Notes under the pieces: model-generated | What the model was told of the DNA's origin: nothing | The model's input: only the letters and a program-made list of their open reading frames with translations | Database searches by the model: none | Assembly (NCBI GenBank): GCA_011523845.1 | Contig: WTFV01000185.1 | Coordinates: 1-54,600 of the forward strand | From: Acidobacteriota bacterium | GTDB taxonomy: Bacteria; Acidobacteriota; Vicinamibacteria; Vicinamibacterales; UBA8438 | DNA: 54,600 nucleotides | Reading direction: 5' to 3' | Shown here: in pieces, positions 8,882 through 18,302 of the stretch | How positions within the stretch are numbered: position 1 is the stretch's first letter | Layout: each line of letters opens with the position of its first letter | Translations under genes and position numbers: made by a program

Positions 8882-9985
8882 ATGCACGCCACCATCGCAC
8901 TGCTCCCCGGGGACGGGATCGGTCCGGAAGTCGTCGCCGCCGCCGCAGACGTCCTCGAGGCGGTCGCCGGCCGGCGCGGCCACACGTTCACCCTGACCCG
9001 CTCGCCGTTCGGAGCCGCCGCCCTGCGCGCCGGCGATCCGCCGCTGCCGCCGGCCACGCTCGAGACCTGTCTCGCGGCCGACGCGGTGCTGCTCGGCGCC
9101 GTCGGCGATCCGGCCTTCAGCGAGGGTCCGCGCGAGCGCCGGCCGGAGACCGGCCTGCTGGAGTTGCGCAAGGCGCTCGGGGTCTATGCCAACCTGCGTC
9201 CGGCGCGGGTCTGGCCGGGACTCGAGGACGGCGGCTCGCTCAGGGCCGAGACGCTGCGCGGCGTCGATCTGCTCATCGTCCGCGAGCTGATCGGCGGCAT
9301 CTACTTCGGCGAGCCGCGCGGCCGGACGAGCGACCGGCGCGAGGCGTTCGATACGATGCGCTATGCGGCGCACGAGATCGAGCGCATCGCCGCCGTCGCG
9401 TTCGAGAGCGCCCGCGGCCGGCGGAAGCTGGTGACGTCGGTGGACAAGGCGAACGTGCTGGAGTCGTCGCGGCTGTGGCGCGAGGTGGTCGCCGAGGTCG
9501 CCTCCGGCTATCCGGACGTGCGGCTCGAGCACCAGCTCGTCGACTCGTGCGCGATGCGGCTCGTCTCGGATCCCGGCTCGTTCGACGTCATGCTGGCCGG
9601 GAACCTGTTCGGCGACATCCTCTCCGACGAAGCCGGCGCGGTGGTCGGCTCGCTCGGCCTGCTGCCGTCGGCCAGCGTGGGCGGCAGCGGCGGCCTCTTC
9701 GAGCCGGTCCACGGATCCGCGCCCGACATCGCCGGACGGAACCTTGCGAACCCGGTCGGGGCCATCGCTTCGGCCGCCATGCTGCTGCGCCACGCGCTCG
9801 GCCTGGGCGCCGAGGCCGATGCCATCGAGACGGCGATCGGCGCCGCGCTCGACGCCGGCTGCCGCACGGCCGACCTGGCGCGCGAGGGGGAGTCCTCGCT
9901 GAGCTGCACGGAGATGACGCGCGCGATCGTCGACCGGCTCGGTCCCGGTCCGACCGGTGGTTCGCCGCGGCTCCGGAACGGGTAA
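8882..9985 (+). CDS. leuB: 3-isopropylmalate dehydrogenase
   Basis: 367 residues, the normal length for LeuB. It oxidatively decarboxylates 3-isopropylmalate with NAD+ in leucine synthesis. Visible motifs are the N-terminal LLPGDGIGPEV, RPETGLLELRKALGVYANLRPAR (substrate-binding arginines), RELIGGIYFG, TSVDKANVLESSRLWREV, NLFGDILSDEA (metal aspartates) and the NAD-binding EPVHGSAPDIAG. It starts 18 bases after leuA stops and is surely in the same operon. leuC and leuD are not in the window. Confidence 0.95.
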   Translation: MHATIALLPGDGIGPEVVAAAADVLEAVAGRRGHTFTLTRSPFGAAALRAGDPPLPPATLETCLAADAVLLGAVGDPAFSEGPRERRPETGLLELRKALGVYANLRPARVWPGLEDGGSLRAETLRGVDLLIVRELIGGIYFGEPRGRTSDRREAFDTMRYAAHEIERIAAVAFESARGRRKLVTSVDKANVLESSRLWREVVAEVASGYPDVRLEHQLVDSCAMRLVSDPGSFDVMLAGNLFGDILSDEAGAVVGSLGLLPSASVGGSGGLFEPVHGSAPDIAGRNLANPVGAIASAAMLLRHALGLGAEADAIETAIGAALDAGCRTADLAREGESSLSCTEMTRAIVDRLGPGPTGGSPRLRNG

Positions 9986-10039
9986 ACGGATGTCGGCGTT
10001 CAGGCGTCTGAAAGGCATGTAGGTCAACGGGGGGAATAC

Positions 10040-13000
10040 TTGCCCGATCACCTCATGAGAGTCGTTGGAGTCGTTGCCCGGCACGCGGCGCCGCGGGGCC
10101 TGGTGGCGTTGATGGCCGGCCTCGCCGTCGCGGTTCCGGCGCTGTCGTTCGCCCAGCCGGCGTCGCGTTCCACCTACGCGGGGGGCGGGAGCCCGCGGCC
10201 GGGCGGCGCGGTCGCCGTCGCTCCGTTCGTCAACATCTCCGCCGCCCCGTCCGACGACTGGATCGGCGCCGGTATCGCCGAGACGGTGTCGGCCGACCTG
10301 GAGCGGCTCGACGAGGTGTCGGTGGTCGGTCGCGAGGCGCTGTCGGACGAGGTCGCGACGGCTGCCTTCGATGCTGCGCCGGGGGCCGACGCCGCGGACC
10401 GGGAACGCACGTTGCGCGAGGCGAGCCGGCGGCTCGGCGCCGGGTGGCTCGTCACCGGCGCCTACCAGCGGGCGGGCGATCGGATGCGCATAACCGCGCG
10501 CCTGGTCGACACGGCGACCGGCGCCGTCGCGACCGGCGTCAAGGTCGACGGTCCGCTCGGCGATCTCTTCGCGCTCCAGGACCAGGTCGTCCACGAGCTC
10601 AACGTGGCATTCGACGCGGCGGCGGACGGTTTCGATTCCGGCGCGCCCGGCTTTCCGGCCGGCAACGGGAATGGCAACGGCAACGGCAGCGGCGCGTTCG
10701 GCGGCGCCGCGCCGACCGGGCTCGGCGCGCAGGCGCCCGCGGCGGGTCGTGGCGGATCGGCCCGCGCGGCCGGCCGACTCTCTGATCTCCCGCCGCGGGC
10801 CGGACGAGGAGAACCTGCCGGCGGGCGTTTCGCGCCGCCCGGGAGCGTCGCACGGCCGGCGCCGTTGCCGCCCGCCGACGTGTCCGGCAGCGTGGTGCTG
10901 GGCGGACCGTCCAGGGTAGGGAGCGAACGGGCCCCGGCCGCGGGGCTCGCCGCCGCCGCCGGCATCCTGACCGGTCGTCCCACGCTCCGTCCGACGCGCA
11001 CGGATGTCCGCCCCGACATCGACGGCCGTCTCGACGATTTGGTCTGGCGGAACGCGCTGCGCATCACCGAGTTCGTCCAGGAGTCGCCGATCGAGGGCGC
11101 GCCGGCGAGCGAGGACACCGACGTCTGGATCAGCTACGACAGCGAGAACCTGTACGTGGCGGTGCACGCGCACTACGAGGATCCGGGCATCATGCGGGCG
11201 ACCCGGGTCGATCGCGACGAGTCGTGGCGCGACGACAACTTCACCGTGTACTTCGACCCGTTCCTGGACCAGCAGCGCGCCTACGCGTTCTCGGTGAACG
11301 GCTACAACGTGCAGGGCGACGAGATCATCAACGCGCGGGGTCGCGGCGGCGGCGGTGGCGGCGGTGGGGGTGGCCGTGGCCGCGGCGGCGGCGGCGGTGG
11401 CGGGTTCGGCGGCCGGGGCATCCCCTGGGGCGACCGCTCGTGGGACGCGCTGTTCGACAGCGGCGCGCAGATCGTCGACGACGGCTTCACGGCCGAGATG
11501 GCGATCCCGTTCAAGAGCCTGCGCTACCCGCAGCGGGGCCGCGACGTGCCGCACCGCTGGGCGTTCCAGGTCGTCCGCGAGATCCGCCAGAAGGACGAGA
11601 ACGCGGTCTGGGCGCCGATCTCGCGCGGCGTGTCCGGGTTCCTGCCCCAGATGGGGCTGCTCGAGGGGATGACGAACCTCTCGCTGAGCCGCAATCTCGA
11701 GATCATGCCGGTGGCGACCGGCATCCAGCTCGGCTCGCTCGATACGTCCAGCGGCGACTACGTCACCGGCAAGGCCCAGCCGGAAGGCGGCGTCAACGTC
11801 AAGTACGGCATCACGTCGAACCTGACCGCCGACTTCACGCTCAACCCCGACTTCTCGCAGATCGAGTCCGACCGCCCGCAGATCGAGGTCAACCAGCGGT
11901 TCGCCCTCTTCTATCCGGAGCTGCGGCCGTTCTTCCTCGAGGGCGCCGAGATCTTCAACGTGTTCGGGCCGATCAATTTCGTCCACACACGGACCATCCG
12001 CGATCCGGACTGGGGCGCGAAGATCACCGGCAAGGTGGGGCGCACGTCGATCGGCTTCCTCGCGGCGAACGACGCCGCGGCCGGCTCGGTGGCCGGACTC
12101 GCCGGGCCGCTCGGCGACTCCGCCTCGAACGTCGTCATCGGGCGGGCGCGCTACGACCTCTACGCCGAGTCGCACGTCGGTGCGATGGTGACCAACCGCG
12201 ACTTCCTGGGCAGCCACAGCCGCATGGCGCTGGTCGACGGCGCGTTCCGGCTCGGTCAGACGCAGGCGCTCGGGTTCGCGGCGGTCCAGACGGACAACCG
12301 CGACCTCGACGGCATCGACTCGCGTGGGACGCTGTTCGACGTCAACTACCGGCTGCAGGGCCGCCACTGGAACATCTTCAACGGCACCTACCTGCTGTCC
12401 CCCGACTTCCGGACCGACGTGGGGTTCGTGCAGCGCACCGACCAGCAGCGCAACGTCACCACCCTCGGGTACCGCTTCTGGCCCGAGAGCTGGATCATCA
12501 ACTGGGGGCCCAGCGTCACCTACGGCCGCAACTGGAACTTCGACAACGTGCTCGAGGACGAGCAGCTCGAGGCCCGTCTGAACACGACCTTCGCCAACAA
12601 CATCAGCGGCAGCGTCAGCGTCACCCGCGACATGGAGCGCTACCTCGGCGTGAACTTCCCGAAGTCCGGGTACCGCGCCTTCGGCCGCATCAGCAGCAGC
12701 AGCAGGTTCTCCATCGGAGGGTTCTACCGCTACGGGGACGAGGTGCGGTACCAGGAGAACCCGTTCCTCGGGCGCGGCGGCAGCGGCGGGATGTTCATCA
12801 CCCTGCGGCCGGTGTCGCGGTTCCAGTCGCAGATCAACCTGAACACGAGCCGGCTGATCGACCCGCGCGTCGACCCGAGCGTCGGGGACCCGCTGGTCTT
12901 CGACGTCACCATCGTGCGCGCCCTGAGCACCTACCAGTTCACCGACCGGCTGGCGTACCGGAACATCGTCGAGTTCAACACGCTGCAGCGCACGGCCGGC

Positions 13001-13204
13001 CTCAACATGCTGTTCAGCTACCGGGTCAACGCGGGGACGGTCTTCTACATCGGCTACGACGACCGCTACCGGCAGGCCGATCGCATCCTGGGCGAGGACT
13101 TCGACGGCGACGGCATCAGCGACTACCTGTTCCCGTCGATCACGACGATGCAGCGCACGAACCGGGCGTTCTTCACGAAGTTCCAGTACCTGTTCCGGTA
13201 CTGA
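10040..13204 (+). CDS. DUF5916 outer-membrane protein with TolB/FlgO-like and CBM9-like domains (paralogue 1)
   Basis: 1,054 residues from a TTG start 4 bases after a GGGGGGA ribosome site; the in-frame ATG at 10055 is the alternative. Signal peptide ends about residue 38. Residues about 55-200 form a small alpha/beta domain (VAVAPFVNISAAPSDDWIG, AGIAETVSADLERL) like those in TolB-N/FlgO-type proteins. An Asn-Gly and Pro-rich linker follows. About 315-500 is a CBM9-like sandwich (DGRLDDLVWRNALRITEF), interrupted by a poly-glycine stretch at about 434-458. The remainder is a DUF5916 barrel-like region ending in the aromatic signature KFQYLFRY, expected for outer-membrane barrels. Function unknown. 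A close paralogue follows directly. Confidence 0.85.
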   Translation: MPDHLMRVVGVVARHAAPRGLVALMAGLAVAVPALSFAQPASRSTYAGGGSPRPGGAVAVAPFVNISAAPSDDWIGAGIAETVSADLERLDEVSVVGREALSDEVATAAFDAAPGADAADRERTLREASRRLGAGWLVTGAYQRAGDRMRITARLVDTATGAVATGVKVDGPLGDLFALQDQVVHELNVAFDAAADGFDSGAPGFPAGNGNGNGNGSGAFGGAAPTGLGAQAPAAGRGGSARAAGRLSDLPPRAGRGEPAGGRFAPPGSVARPAPLPPADVSGSVVLGGPSRVGSERAPAAGLAAAAGILTGRPTLRPTRTDVRPDIDGRLDDLVWRNALRITEFVQESPIEGAPASEDTDVWISYDSENLYVAVHAHYEDPGIMRATRVDRDESWRDDNFTVYFDPFLDQQRAYAFSVNGYNVQGDEIINARGRGGGGGGGGGGRGRGGGGGGGFGGRGIPWGDRSWDALFDSGAQIVDDGFTAEMAIPFKSLRYPQRGRDVPHRWAFQVVREIRQKDENAVWAPISRGVSGFLPQMGLLEGMTNLSLSRNLEIMPVATGIQLGSLDTSSGDYVTGKAQPEGGVNVKYGITSNLTADFTLNPDFSQIESDRPQIEVNQRFALFYPELRPFFLEGAEIFNVFGPINFVHTRTIRDPDWGAKITGKVGRTSIGFLAANDAAAGSVAGLAGPLGDSASNVVIGRARYDLYAESHVGAMVTNRDFLGSHSRMALVDGAFRLGQTQALGFAAVQTDNRDLDGIDSRGTLFDVNYRLQGRHWNIFNGTYLLSPDFRTDVGFVQRTDQQRNVTTLGYRFWPESWIINWGPSVTYGRNWNFDNVLEDEQLEARLNTTFANNISGSVSVTRDMERYLGVNFPKSGYRAFGRISSSSRFSIGGFYRYGDEVRYQENPFLGRGGSGGMFITLRPVSRFQSQINLNTSRLIDPRVDPSVGDPLVFDVTIVRALSTYQFTDRLAYRNIVEFNTLQRTAGLNMLFSYRVNAGTVFYIGYDDRYRQADRILGEDFDGDGISDYLFPSITTMQRTNRAFFTKFQYLFRY

Positions 13205-13690
13205 GCGGCGCCGGCGGCTGGCGAGCGGCTCCGGAGCGGCATGTCAACGGCGCGGCCGGAGGCTCGGTCGGCGGCGATTCGCTCGCCGAGCGCCGGCGGT
13301 GCGGGTGCGCCGCCGCCGGCCGGCCGCACCACGATGGGACCGAAACCGTCCGGGCAGCAGCTACCGCCGCCTGCGCCGCTTCGAGAAACCAACGCGTACC
13401 CGCGACGGAAACATCTCCTCCGGGCGGCCGAGGCGCCGGGCCGTGGTGCTGCCGGACAAGCGCCGGGGCCGCGCTCCGCTCCGGGCGGCCGAGGCGCCGG
13501 GTCCGTATCCGATCCCGCGGCTCATCCATTCGGTCGTCATCCTGAGCGTCGTGTCGCGACTTTCGCCCAAGAGGTCAGTCTGGCAGGAACCGCTACTTCC
13601 CGGCAGGCAGCAGCGGCGGCGCCCGAATCATCCGTTATGATGGTGAACCAAATGCTGTCCGGTACCCGTACCGCCGGGAAGGTGGCAAGC
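13205..13690. repeat. Intergenic region with a 23-bp direct repeat
   Basis: This 486-bp gap separates the two DUF5916 paralogues. It contains two identical 23-base copies of a GC-rich sequence (core GGGCGGCCGAGGCGCC) at 13418-13440 and 13479-13501, 61 bases apart. Open frames here have no signal of being coding. The last about 50 bases may belong to the next gene if an ATG at 13637, 13640 or 13652 is used. Confidence 0.6.
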
Positions 13691-16663
13691 GTGCGCCATC
13701 CGATTCTTCTCCTCGTCGTTCTGACGGTCACCGGTCTGCTGCCCGGGAAGGGCGCGGCACAGGAAGGGTCGCCCGGCGGGCCGGGATTCCCGGGCGCGTC
13801 CGTCCAGCCCGTCGCCGTCGCCGTCGTCCCGTTCGAGAACATTTCGGCCACGCCGGCCGATGACTGGATCGGGGCCGGTATCGCGGAGACCCTGTCGGCC
13901 GACCTGGAGCGGCTCGAGGCGGTCTCGGTCGTCCGAGGCGCGAGCTCGACCTCGGCGCCGCGAGCGCTCGACGCGGGGATGCCATCTTCCGGTACCGGGG
14001 ACGACGAGCGAATGCTGCGCGAGGTGAGCCGGCGGCGCGGCGCCGCCTGGCTGGTGACCGGAGGCTACCAGCGTGTCGGCGAGCAGATGCGGATCACGGC
14101 CAGACTCGTCGATACGGCGACCGGCAAGGTCGCCGCGGGCGCCAAGGCGGACGGTGCCGCCGGCGACTTCTTTGCGCTCCAGGACCGCATCAGCGAAGAG
14201 CTGACGCTGGCGCTCGTGTCTCCCGGGGGGATGCCGGTGGAGCGCCGCCATGGCGCCACCAACGGCAATGGGAACGGCTACCTCGGCGGCAACGGCAATG
14301 GCGGCAACGGGAACGGTCTTCTCCCGCCGCGCCGGGCACCGGCGGCCGCGGCGGGGCCGCCGTCGCTGCCCCGCCCCGCACCCGCGGAGACCGACGTCAA
14401 CGGCGAGATCGCCCTGGGGGGCGCACCGATGACGGCCGGGTTCGGCGTGGCCGAGGGGGTGGGCATCCTGACCGGGCGCCCGACCATGCGGCCGCCGCGG
14501 ACCCGCGAGCGGCCGCGCGTAGACGGCCGGCTCGACGACGCGGTCTGGCGCGACGCGCTCCACATCACCGATTTCGTGCAGCAGAACCCGCTGGAGGGGG
14601 CGCCCGCGACCGAGGCCACCGACGTCTGGATCGCCTACGACAGCCAGAACTTCTATCTCGCGGTGCACGCCCACTACTCGGACCCGAGCCTGATGCGCGC
14701 CAACCGCAACGACCGCGACCAGGCGTTCGAGGACGACAACATCGCGATCTACTTCGACACGTTCCTCGACCAGAACCGCGCCTACCGCTTCAGCGTCAAC
14801 GGCTACGGCGTCCAGGGCGACGCCATCGTCAACGCGCGGGGGTACAGCCGCCGGGCGCGCGGCCGGCGGACCGGCAGCTACTCCATGTCCCGCAACGAGA
14901 TCCCCACCGGCGACTCGTCCTGGGACGCGCTGTTCGACAGCGGCGGGCAGATCGTCGACGACGGCTTCACCGCCGAGATGGCGATCCCGTTCAAGAGCCT
15001 GCGCTACCCGGAGCGCGACCGGGACATCCCGCACCGCTGGGGCTTCCAGATCGTGCGCGAAGTGCGCGGCAAGGACGAGAATCAGGTCTGGGCGCCGGTG
15101 ACGCGCAACATCTCCGGCTTCCTCACGCAGGTAGGGGTCCTCGAGGGGATGACGAACCTCTCGATGAGCCGCAACCTGGAGATCCTGCCGACGTTCACCG
15201 GCATTCAGCACGGCTCGCTCGACAGCCGGGGCGACTTCGTGAACAAGGACCCGTCGCCAGAGGGCGGGCTGAACGTCAAGTACGGCATCACGTCGAACCT
15301 GACCGCGGACGTGACGTTCAACCCCGACTTCTCGCAGATCGAGTCGGACCTGCCGCAGATCGAGGTCAACCAGCGCTTCGCGCTCCGCTATCCGGAGCTT
15401 CGGCCGTTCTTCCTGGAGGGCGCCGAGATCTTCCAGATACTCGGTCCGCTCACCTTCGTCCACACGCGGACGATCGTCGATCCGGAGTTCGGCGCGAAGC
15501 TGACGGGGAAGGTGGGCAGGACGACCCTCGGCATGATCGTGGCCGACGACGAGGCGCCGGGCCGGGTCGAGCCGGGCAACCTGGCCTACGGCCGCAAGGC
15601 GAACAACATCGTCGGGCGGGCGCGCTACGACCTGTACGCCGAGTCCTACCTCGGGGCCATCTTCACGCACCGCGGCTTCATGGACAGCCACAGCACGCTG
15701 GGGGCCGTGGACGGCAACTTCCGCGTCGGACAGACGCAGGGCGTCGGGTTCAAGCTGGCCCAGACGGACCACCGCGACCTGGACGGCGTAAGCCGGCAGG
15801 GCCAGATGGTCGACCTCAGCTACCGGCTGAACAGCCGGCACTGGAACAGCTTCGTGGCCCTGTACACGCTGTCGCCCGACTTCCGGCACGACATCGGCTT
15901 CGTGCGGCGGGTCGACACCAGGCGGCTCTACAGCCGGCTCGGCTACAACTTCTGGCCGGAGAGCTGGGTCCTCAACTGGGGGCCGAGCATCCAGTACGGC
16001 CGCAACCACAACTTCGCAAACGATCTGGACGACGAGGACGTCCGCCTCGGGTTCAACGCACGGTTCGCGCGGAACATCAGCTTCAACGCCGACGTGCGCG
16101 AAGAGATGGAGCGCTACCGCGGCGTCAGGTTCCACAAGCGGGCGGTGTCGGTCGGCGGGGAGGTCAACACGAACCGCATGCTCGTCTTCGGCGGCTACTA
16201 CCGCCAGGGCGACGAGGTCAAGTACCAGGAGAACCCGTATCTGGGCAAGGGCGGCAGCGGCAGCTTCTTCGCCGCGTTGCGGCCGGTCTCGCGGTTCCAG
16301 TCCGAGCTGAATCTCAGCGTCAGCGACTTCATCGATCTGCGGAACGGCGCCGACACGATCTTCGACGTGAAGATCCTCCGCACCCTGAGCACCTACCAGT
16401 TCACCGATCGCTTCATGTTGCGCAACATCGCGGAGTACAACACGTTCGACCGGAAGTTCGGCCTGAACTGGCTGCTGACGTATCGCGTGAACGCCGGGAC
16501 CGCCTTCTACGTGGGGTACGACGACCACTACCAGCAGGCGGATCGGCTCTACGGGGACGTCGACGGCGACGGGTTCGAAGACCAGTTGTTCCCGACGCTG
16601 ACGTTCATGCAGCAGACCAACCGCGCCATCTTCACGAAGGTCCAGTACCTGTTCCGGTACTGA
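13691..16663 (+). CDS. DUF5916 outer-membrane protein (paralogue 2)
   Basis: 990 residues from the GTG at 13691, chosen because GAAGG lies 8 bases upstream and the protein then begins with a clean signal peptide (MRHPILLLVVLTVTGLL...AAQ). The architecture equals the preceding gene: TolB/FlgO-like domain (VVPFENISATPADDWIGAGI), Asn/Gly linker, CBM9-like domain (DGRLDDAVWRDALHITDFV), DUF5916 barrel region, C-terminal VQYLFRY. Long segments match the first paralogue almost perfectly (QIVDDGFTAEMAIPFKSLRY; DFSQIESDxPQIEVNQRFAL), so this is a tandem duplication. It lacks the poly-glycine insert, having instead an Arg-rich loop (SRRARGRRTGSY). The substrate or ligand is unknown. Confidence 0.85.
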   Translation: MRHPILLLVVLTVTGLLPGKGAAQEGSPGGPGFPGASVQPVAVAVVPFENISATPADDWIGAGIAETLSADLERLEAVSVVRGASSTSAPRALDAGMPSSGTGDDERMLREVSRRRGAAWLVTGGYQRVGEQMRITARLVDTATGKVAAGAKADGAAGDFFALQDRISEELTLALVSPGGMPVERRHGATNGNGNGYLGGNGNGGNGNGLLPPRRAPAAAAGPPSLPRPAPAETDVNGEIALGGAPMTAGFGVAEGVGILTGRPTMRPPRTRERPRVDGRLDDAVWRDALHITDFVQQNPLEGAPATEATDVWIAYDSQNFYLAVHAHYSDPSLMRANRNDRDQAFEDDNIAIYFDTFLDQNRAYRFSVNGYGVQGDAIVNARGYSRRARGRRTGSYSMSRNEIPTGDSSWDALFDSGGQIVDDGFTAEMAIPFKSLRYPERDRDIPHRWGFQIVREVRGKDENQVWAPVTRNISGFLTQVGVLEGMTNLSMSRNLEILPTFTGIQHGSLDSRGDFVNKDPSPEGGLNVKYGITSNLTADVTFNPDFSQIESDLPQIEVNQRFALRYPELRPFFLEGAEIFQILGPLTFVHTRTIVDPEFGAKLTGKVGRTTLGMIVADDEAPGRVEPGNLAYGRKANNIVGRARYDLYAESYLGAIFTHRGFMDSHSTLGAVDGNFRVGQTQGVGFKLAQTDHRDLDGVSRQGQMVDLSYRLNSRHWNSFVALYTLSPDFRHDIGFVRRVDTRRLYSRLGYNFWPESWVLNWGPSIQYGRNHNFANDLDDEDVRLGFNARFARNISFNADVREEMERYRGVRFHKRAVSVGGEVNTNRMLVFGGYYRQGDEVKYQENPYLGKGGSGSFFAALRPVSRFQSELNLSVSDFIDLRNGADTIFDVKILRTLSTYQFTDRFMLRNIAEYNTFDRKFGLNWLLTYRVNAGTAFYVGYDDHYQQADRLYGDVDGDGFEDQLFPTLTFMQQTNRAIFTKVQYLFRY

Positions 16664-16695
16664 AAGGCAACGCTCGGCTGTCGGGGTAGTCCAAA

Positions 16696-16983
16696 ATGAA
16701 CTGTTCAGCGGATCTGATTCTCGACTACCTCAATCGAGCGCGTGTCCGCTGCACGTACGAGGCGTTTACGGGTGTCTTGGGAGTGCCCACACGATCCTGT
16801 GGCAGGTATCTGGGTGACCATCGACCGTACGCCTCCTGGGTGGTCGCCAAGAGGGACGGCAACCCGACCGACTACGCCGAGCACAACAAGCACCCGGAGC
16901 TCTACCGCAGGAGCCACGTCATCAAGACCGATGATGAACTCCTCCGTTGCATGCGGAGGAGAGTGATGGAGTTTCCGGAATAG
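16696..16983 (+). CDS. Small conserved-looking hypothetical protein
   Basis: 95 residues, MNCSADLILDYLNRARVRC through to RRVMEFPE. The sequence looks like a real folded protein: amphipathic N-terminal helix, then VLGVPTRSCGRYLGDHRPYASWVV, then a polar segment with DYAEHNKHPELYR. I recall similar small uncharacterised proteins that start MNCSADLILDYLN in other bacteria, but know no function. It sits 33 bases after the DUF5916 gene and 39 before the sugar dehydrogenase. There is no strong ribosome site. Confidence 0.6.
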   Translation: MNCSADLILDYLNRARVRCTYEAFTGVLGVPTRSCGRYLGDHRPYASWVVAKRDGNPTDYAEHNKHPELYRRSHVIKTDDELLRCMRRRVMEFPE

Positions 16984-17022
16984 TTGGTACAGCGCGCCGC
17001 CGGGGCGCATCGAGGACAGGTA

Positions 17023-18159
17023 ATGACAACTACATCCCGTTCGATACTGCTCGCACTGGCCCTTGCGATTGCGGCCGGGACGCCGCTGGCCGCCCAGGAG
17101 GATGCCGGCCCCCAGCTCGACAAGCTGACCCTGCCGGGCGGTTTCTCCATCGAGGTCTACGCGCCCGACGTGCCGAACGCGCGGCAACTGTCGCTCAGTC
17201 CGAACGGGACGCTCTTCGTCAGCACGCGCCGGCTCGGCAACGTCTACGCGGTGCGCGACGACGACGGCGATCAGAAGGCCGACCGGGTCCTGACGCTCGA
17301 CAGCGGCCTCAACATGCCGAACGGTGTCGCGTTCCGCGACGGCGATCTCTACGTCGCCGAGGTCAACCGCGTCCTGCGCTACGACGACATCGAGTCGCAC
17401 CTCGAGGCGCCGCCCGAGCCGGTGGTGGTCAACGACGAGTTCCCGTCCGACCGGGCGCACGGCTGGAAGTTCATCGCCTTCGGTCCGGACGGACGCCTCT
17501 ACGTTCCGGTGGGGGCCCCGTGCAACGTCTGCGACCACGAGGAGACCACGCCGATCTACTCCACCATCAACAGCATGAACGCGGACGGGAGCGATCTGCG
17601 GATCTACGCCCGGGGCGTCCGCAACACCGTCGGCTTCGCGTGGCATCCGGAGACCGAGGAGCTCTGGTTCACCAACAACGGCCGCGACTGGCTGGGTGAC
17701 GAATCGCCGGCCGACACGCTGAACCACGCGCCCGAGCCCGGCCTCCACTTCGGGTTCCCGTTCTGCCACCAGGGCGACATCCAGGATCCGGAGTTCGACG
17801 CCCGTCCGTGCGGCGAGTTCCGCCCGCCGGCGCAGAAGCTGGGCCCGCACGTCGCCTCGCTCGGCATGCGCTTCTACACCGGAGACATGTTCCCGGCGGA
17901 GTACCGCAACCAGATCTTCATCGCCGAGCACGGCTCGTGGAACCGGACCCCGGAGGCGGGCCACACCGGCTACCGCCTGACCGTGGCGAGGCTCGACGGC
18001 GACCGGGTGACCGACTACGAGGTGTTCGCCGAGGGCTGGCTGGAGGAGGACAATACGCGGTGGGGGCGTCCGGTGGACGTGCAGGTGATGCCGGACGGGG
18101 CGCTGCTGGTCAGCGACGACATGGCGGGGGCGATCTACCGGATCACGTACTCCGAGTAG
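17023..18159 (+). CDS. PQQ-dependent sugar (sorbosone/glucose-type) dehydrogenase
   Basis: 378 residues. The ATG at 17023 has GAGGACAGG just upstream and gives a signal peptide (SILLALALAIAAGTPLAAQ), so it is exported to the periplasm. The rest is a six-bladed beta-propeller of the glucose/sorbosone dehydrogenase family: LPGGFSIEVYAPDVPNARQL, GLNMPNGVAFRDGDLYVAEV, RAHGWKFIAFGPDGRLYVPVG, ARGVRNTVGFAWHP, FIAEHGSWNR, GRPVDVQVMPDGALLVSDD. The family oxidises aldoses or aldose-like compounds with PQQ and passes electrons to the respiratory chain. The exact substrate is not deducible. Confidence 0.85.
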   Translation: MTTTSRSILLALALAIAAGTPLAAQEDAGPQLDKLTLPGGFSIEVYAPDVPNARQLSLSPNGTLFVSTRRLGNVYAVRDDDGDQKADRVLTLDSGLNMPNGVAFRDGDLYVAEVNRVLRYDDIESHLEAPPEPVVVNDEFPSDRAHGWKFIAFGPDGRLYVPVGAPCNVCDHEETTPIYSTINSMNADGSDLRIYARGVRNTVGFAWHPETEELWFTNNGRDWLGDESPADTLNHAPEPGLHFGFPFCHQGDIQDPEFDARPCGEFRPPAQKLGPHVASLGMRFYTGDMFPAEYRNQIFIAEHGSWNRTPEAGHTGYRLTVARLDGDRVTDYEVFAEGWLEEDNTRWGRPVDVQVMPDGALLVSDDMAGAIYRITYSE

Positions 18160-18302
18160 CGACTGCCGAGGGGGGGCACGAGAGAGCGTGCCCCTCTTGA
18201 ATGCGGAGGGGCACGGCGAACGTACCCCGTCCGACATGGCGGCCGCTGTCGACCGCCGTGGCAGGATCAGGCTTGGGCCGACAGGCCGAGGTATTCCCGA
18301 GC

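Noticed and set aside
11341..11420. GC-rich short-period repeat as a CRISPR or minisatellite
   Set aside because: It is an in-frame glycine codon run inside the DUF5916 gene. No CRISPR array or cas gene exists in the window.
7601..12367. Very long open frame on the minus strand opposite leuA, leuB and the DUF5916 gene
   Set aside because: It is low-complexity Arg/Ala/Val-rich translation antisense to well-recognised genes, an effect of high G+C codon usage.
13628..16528. Antisense open frame of about 960 codons opposite DUF5916 paralogue 2
   Set aside because: Same high-G+C shadow effect; no start signal and no recognisable motif.
16696..16983. Small protein as part of a toxin-antitoxin pair
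   Set aside because: No partner gene on either side and no known toxin or antitoxin fold.
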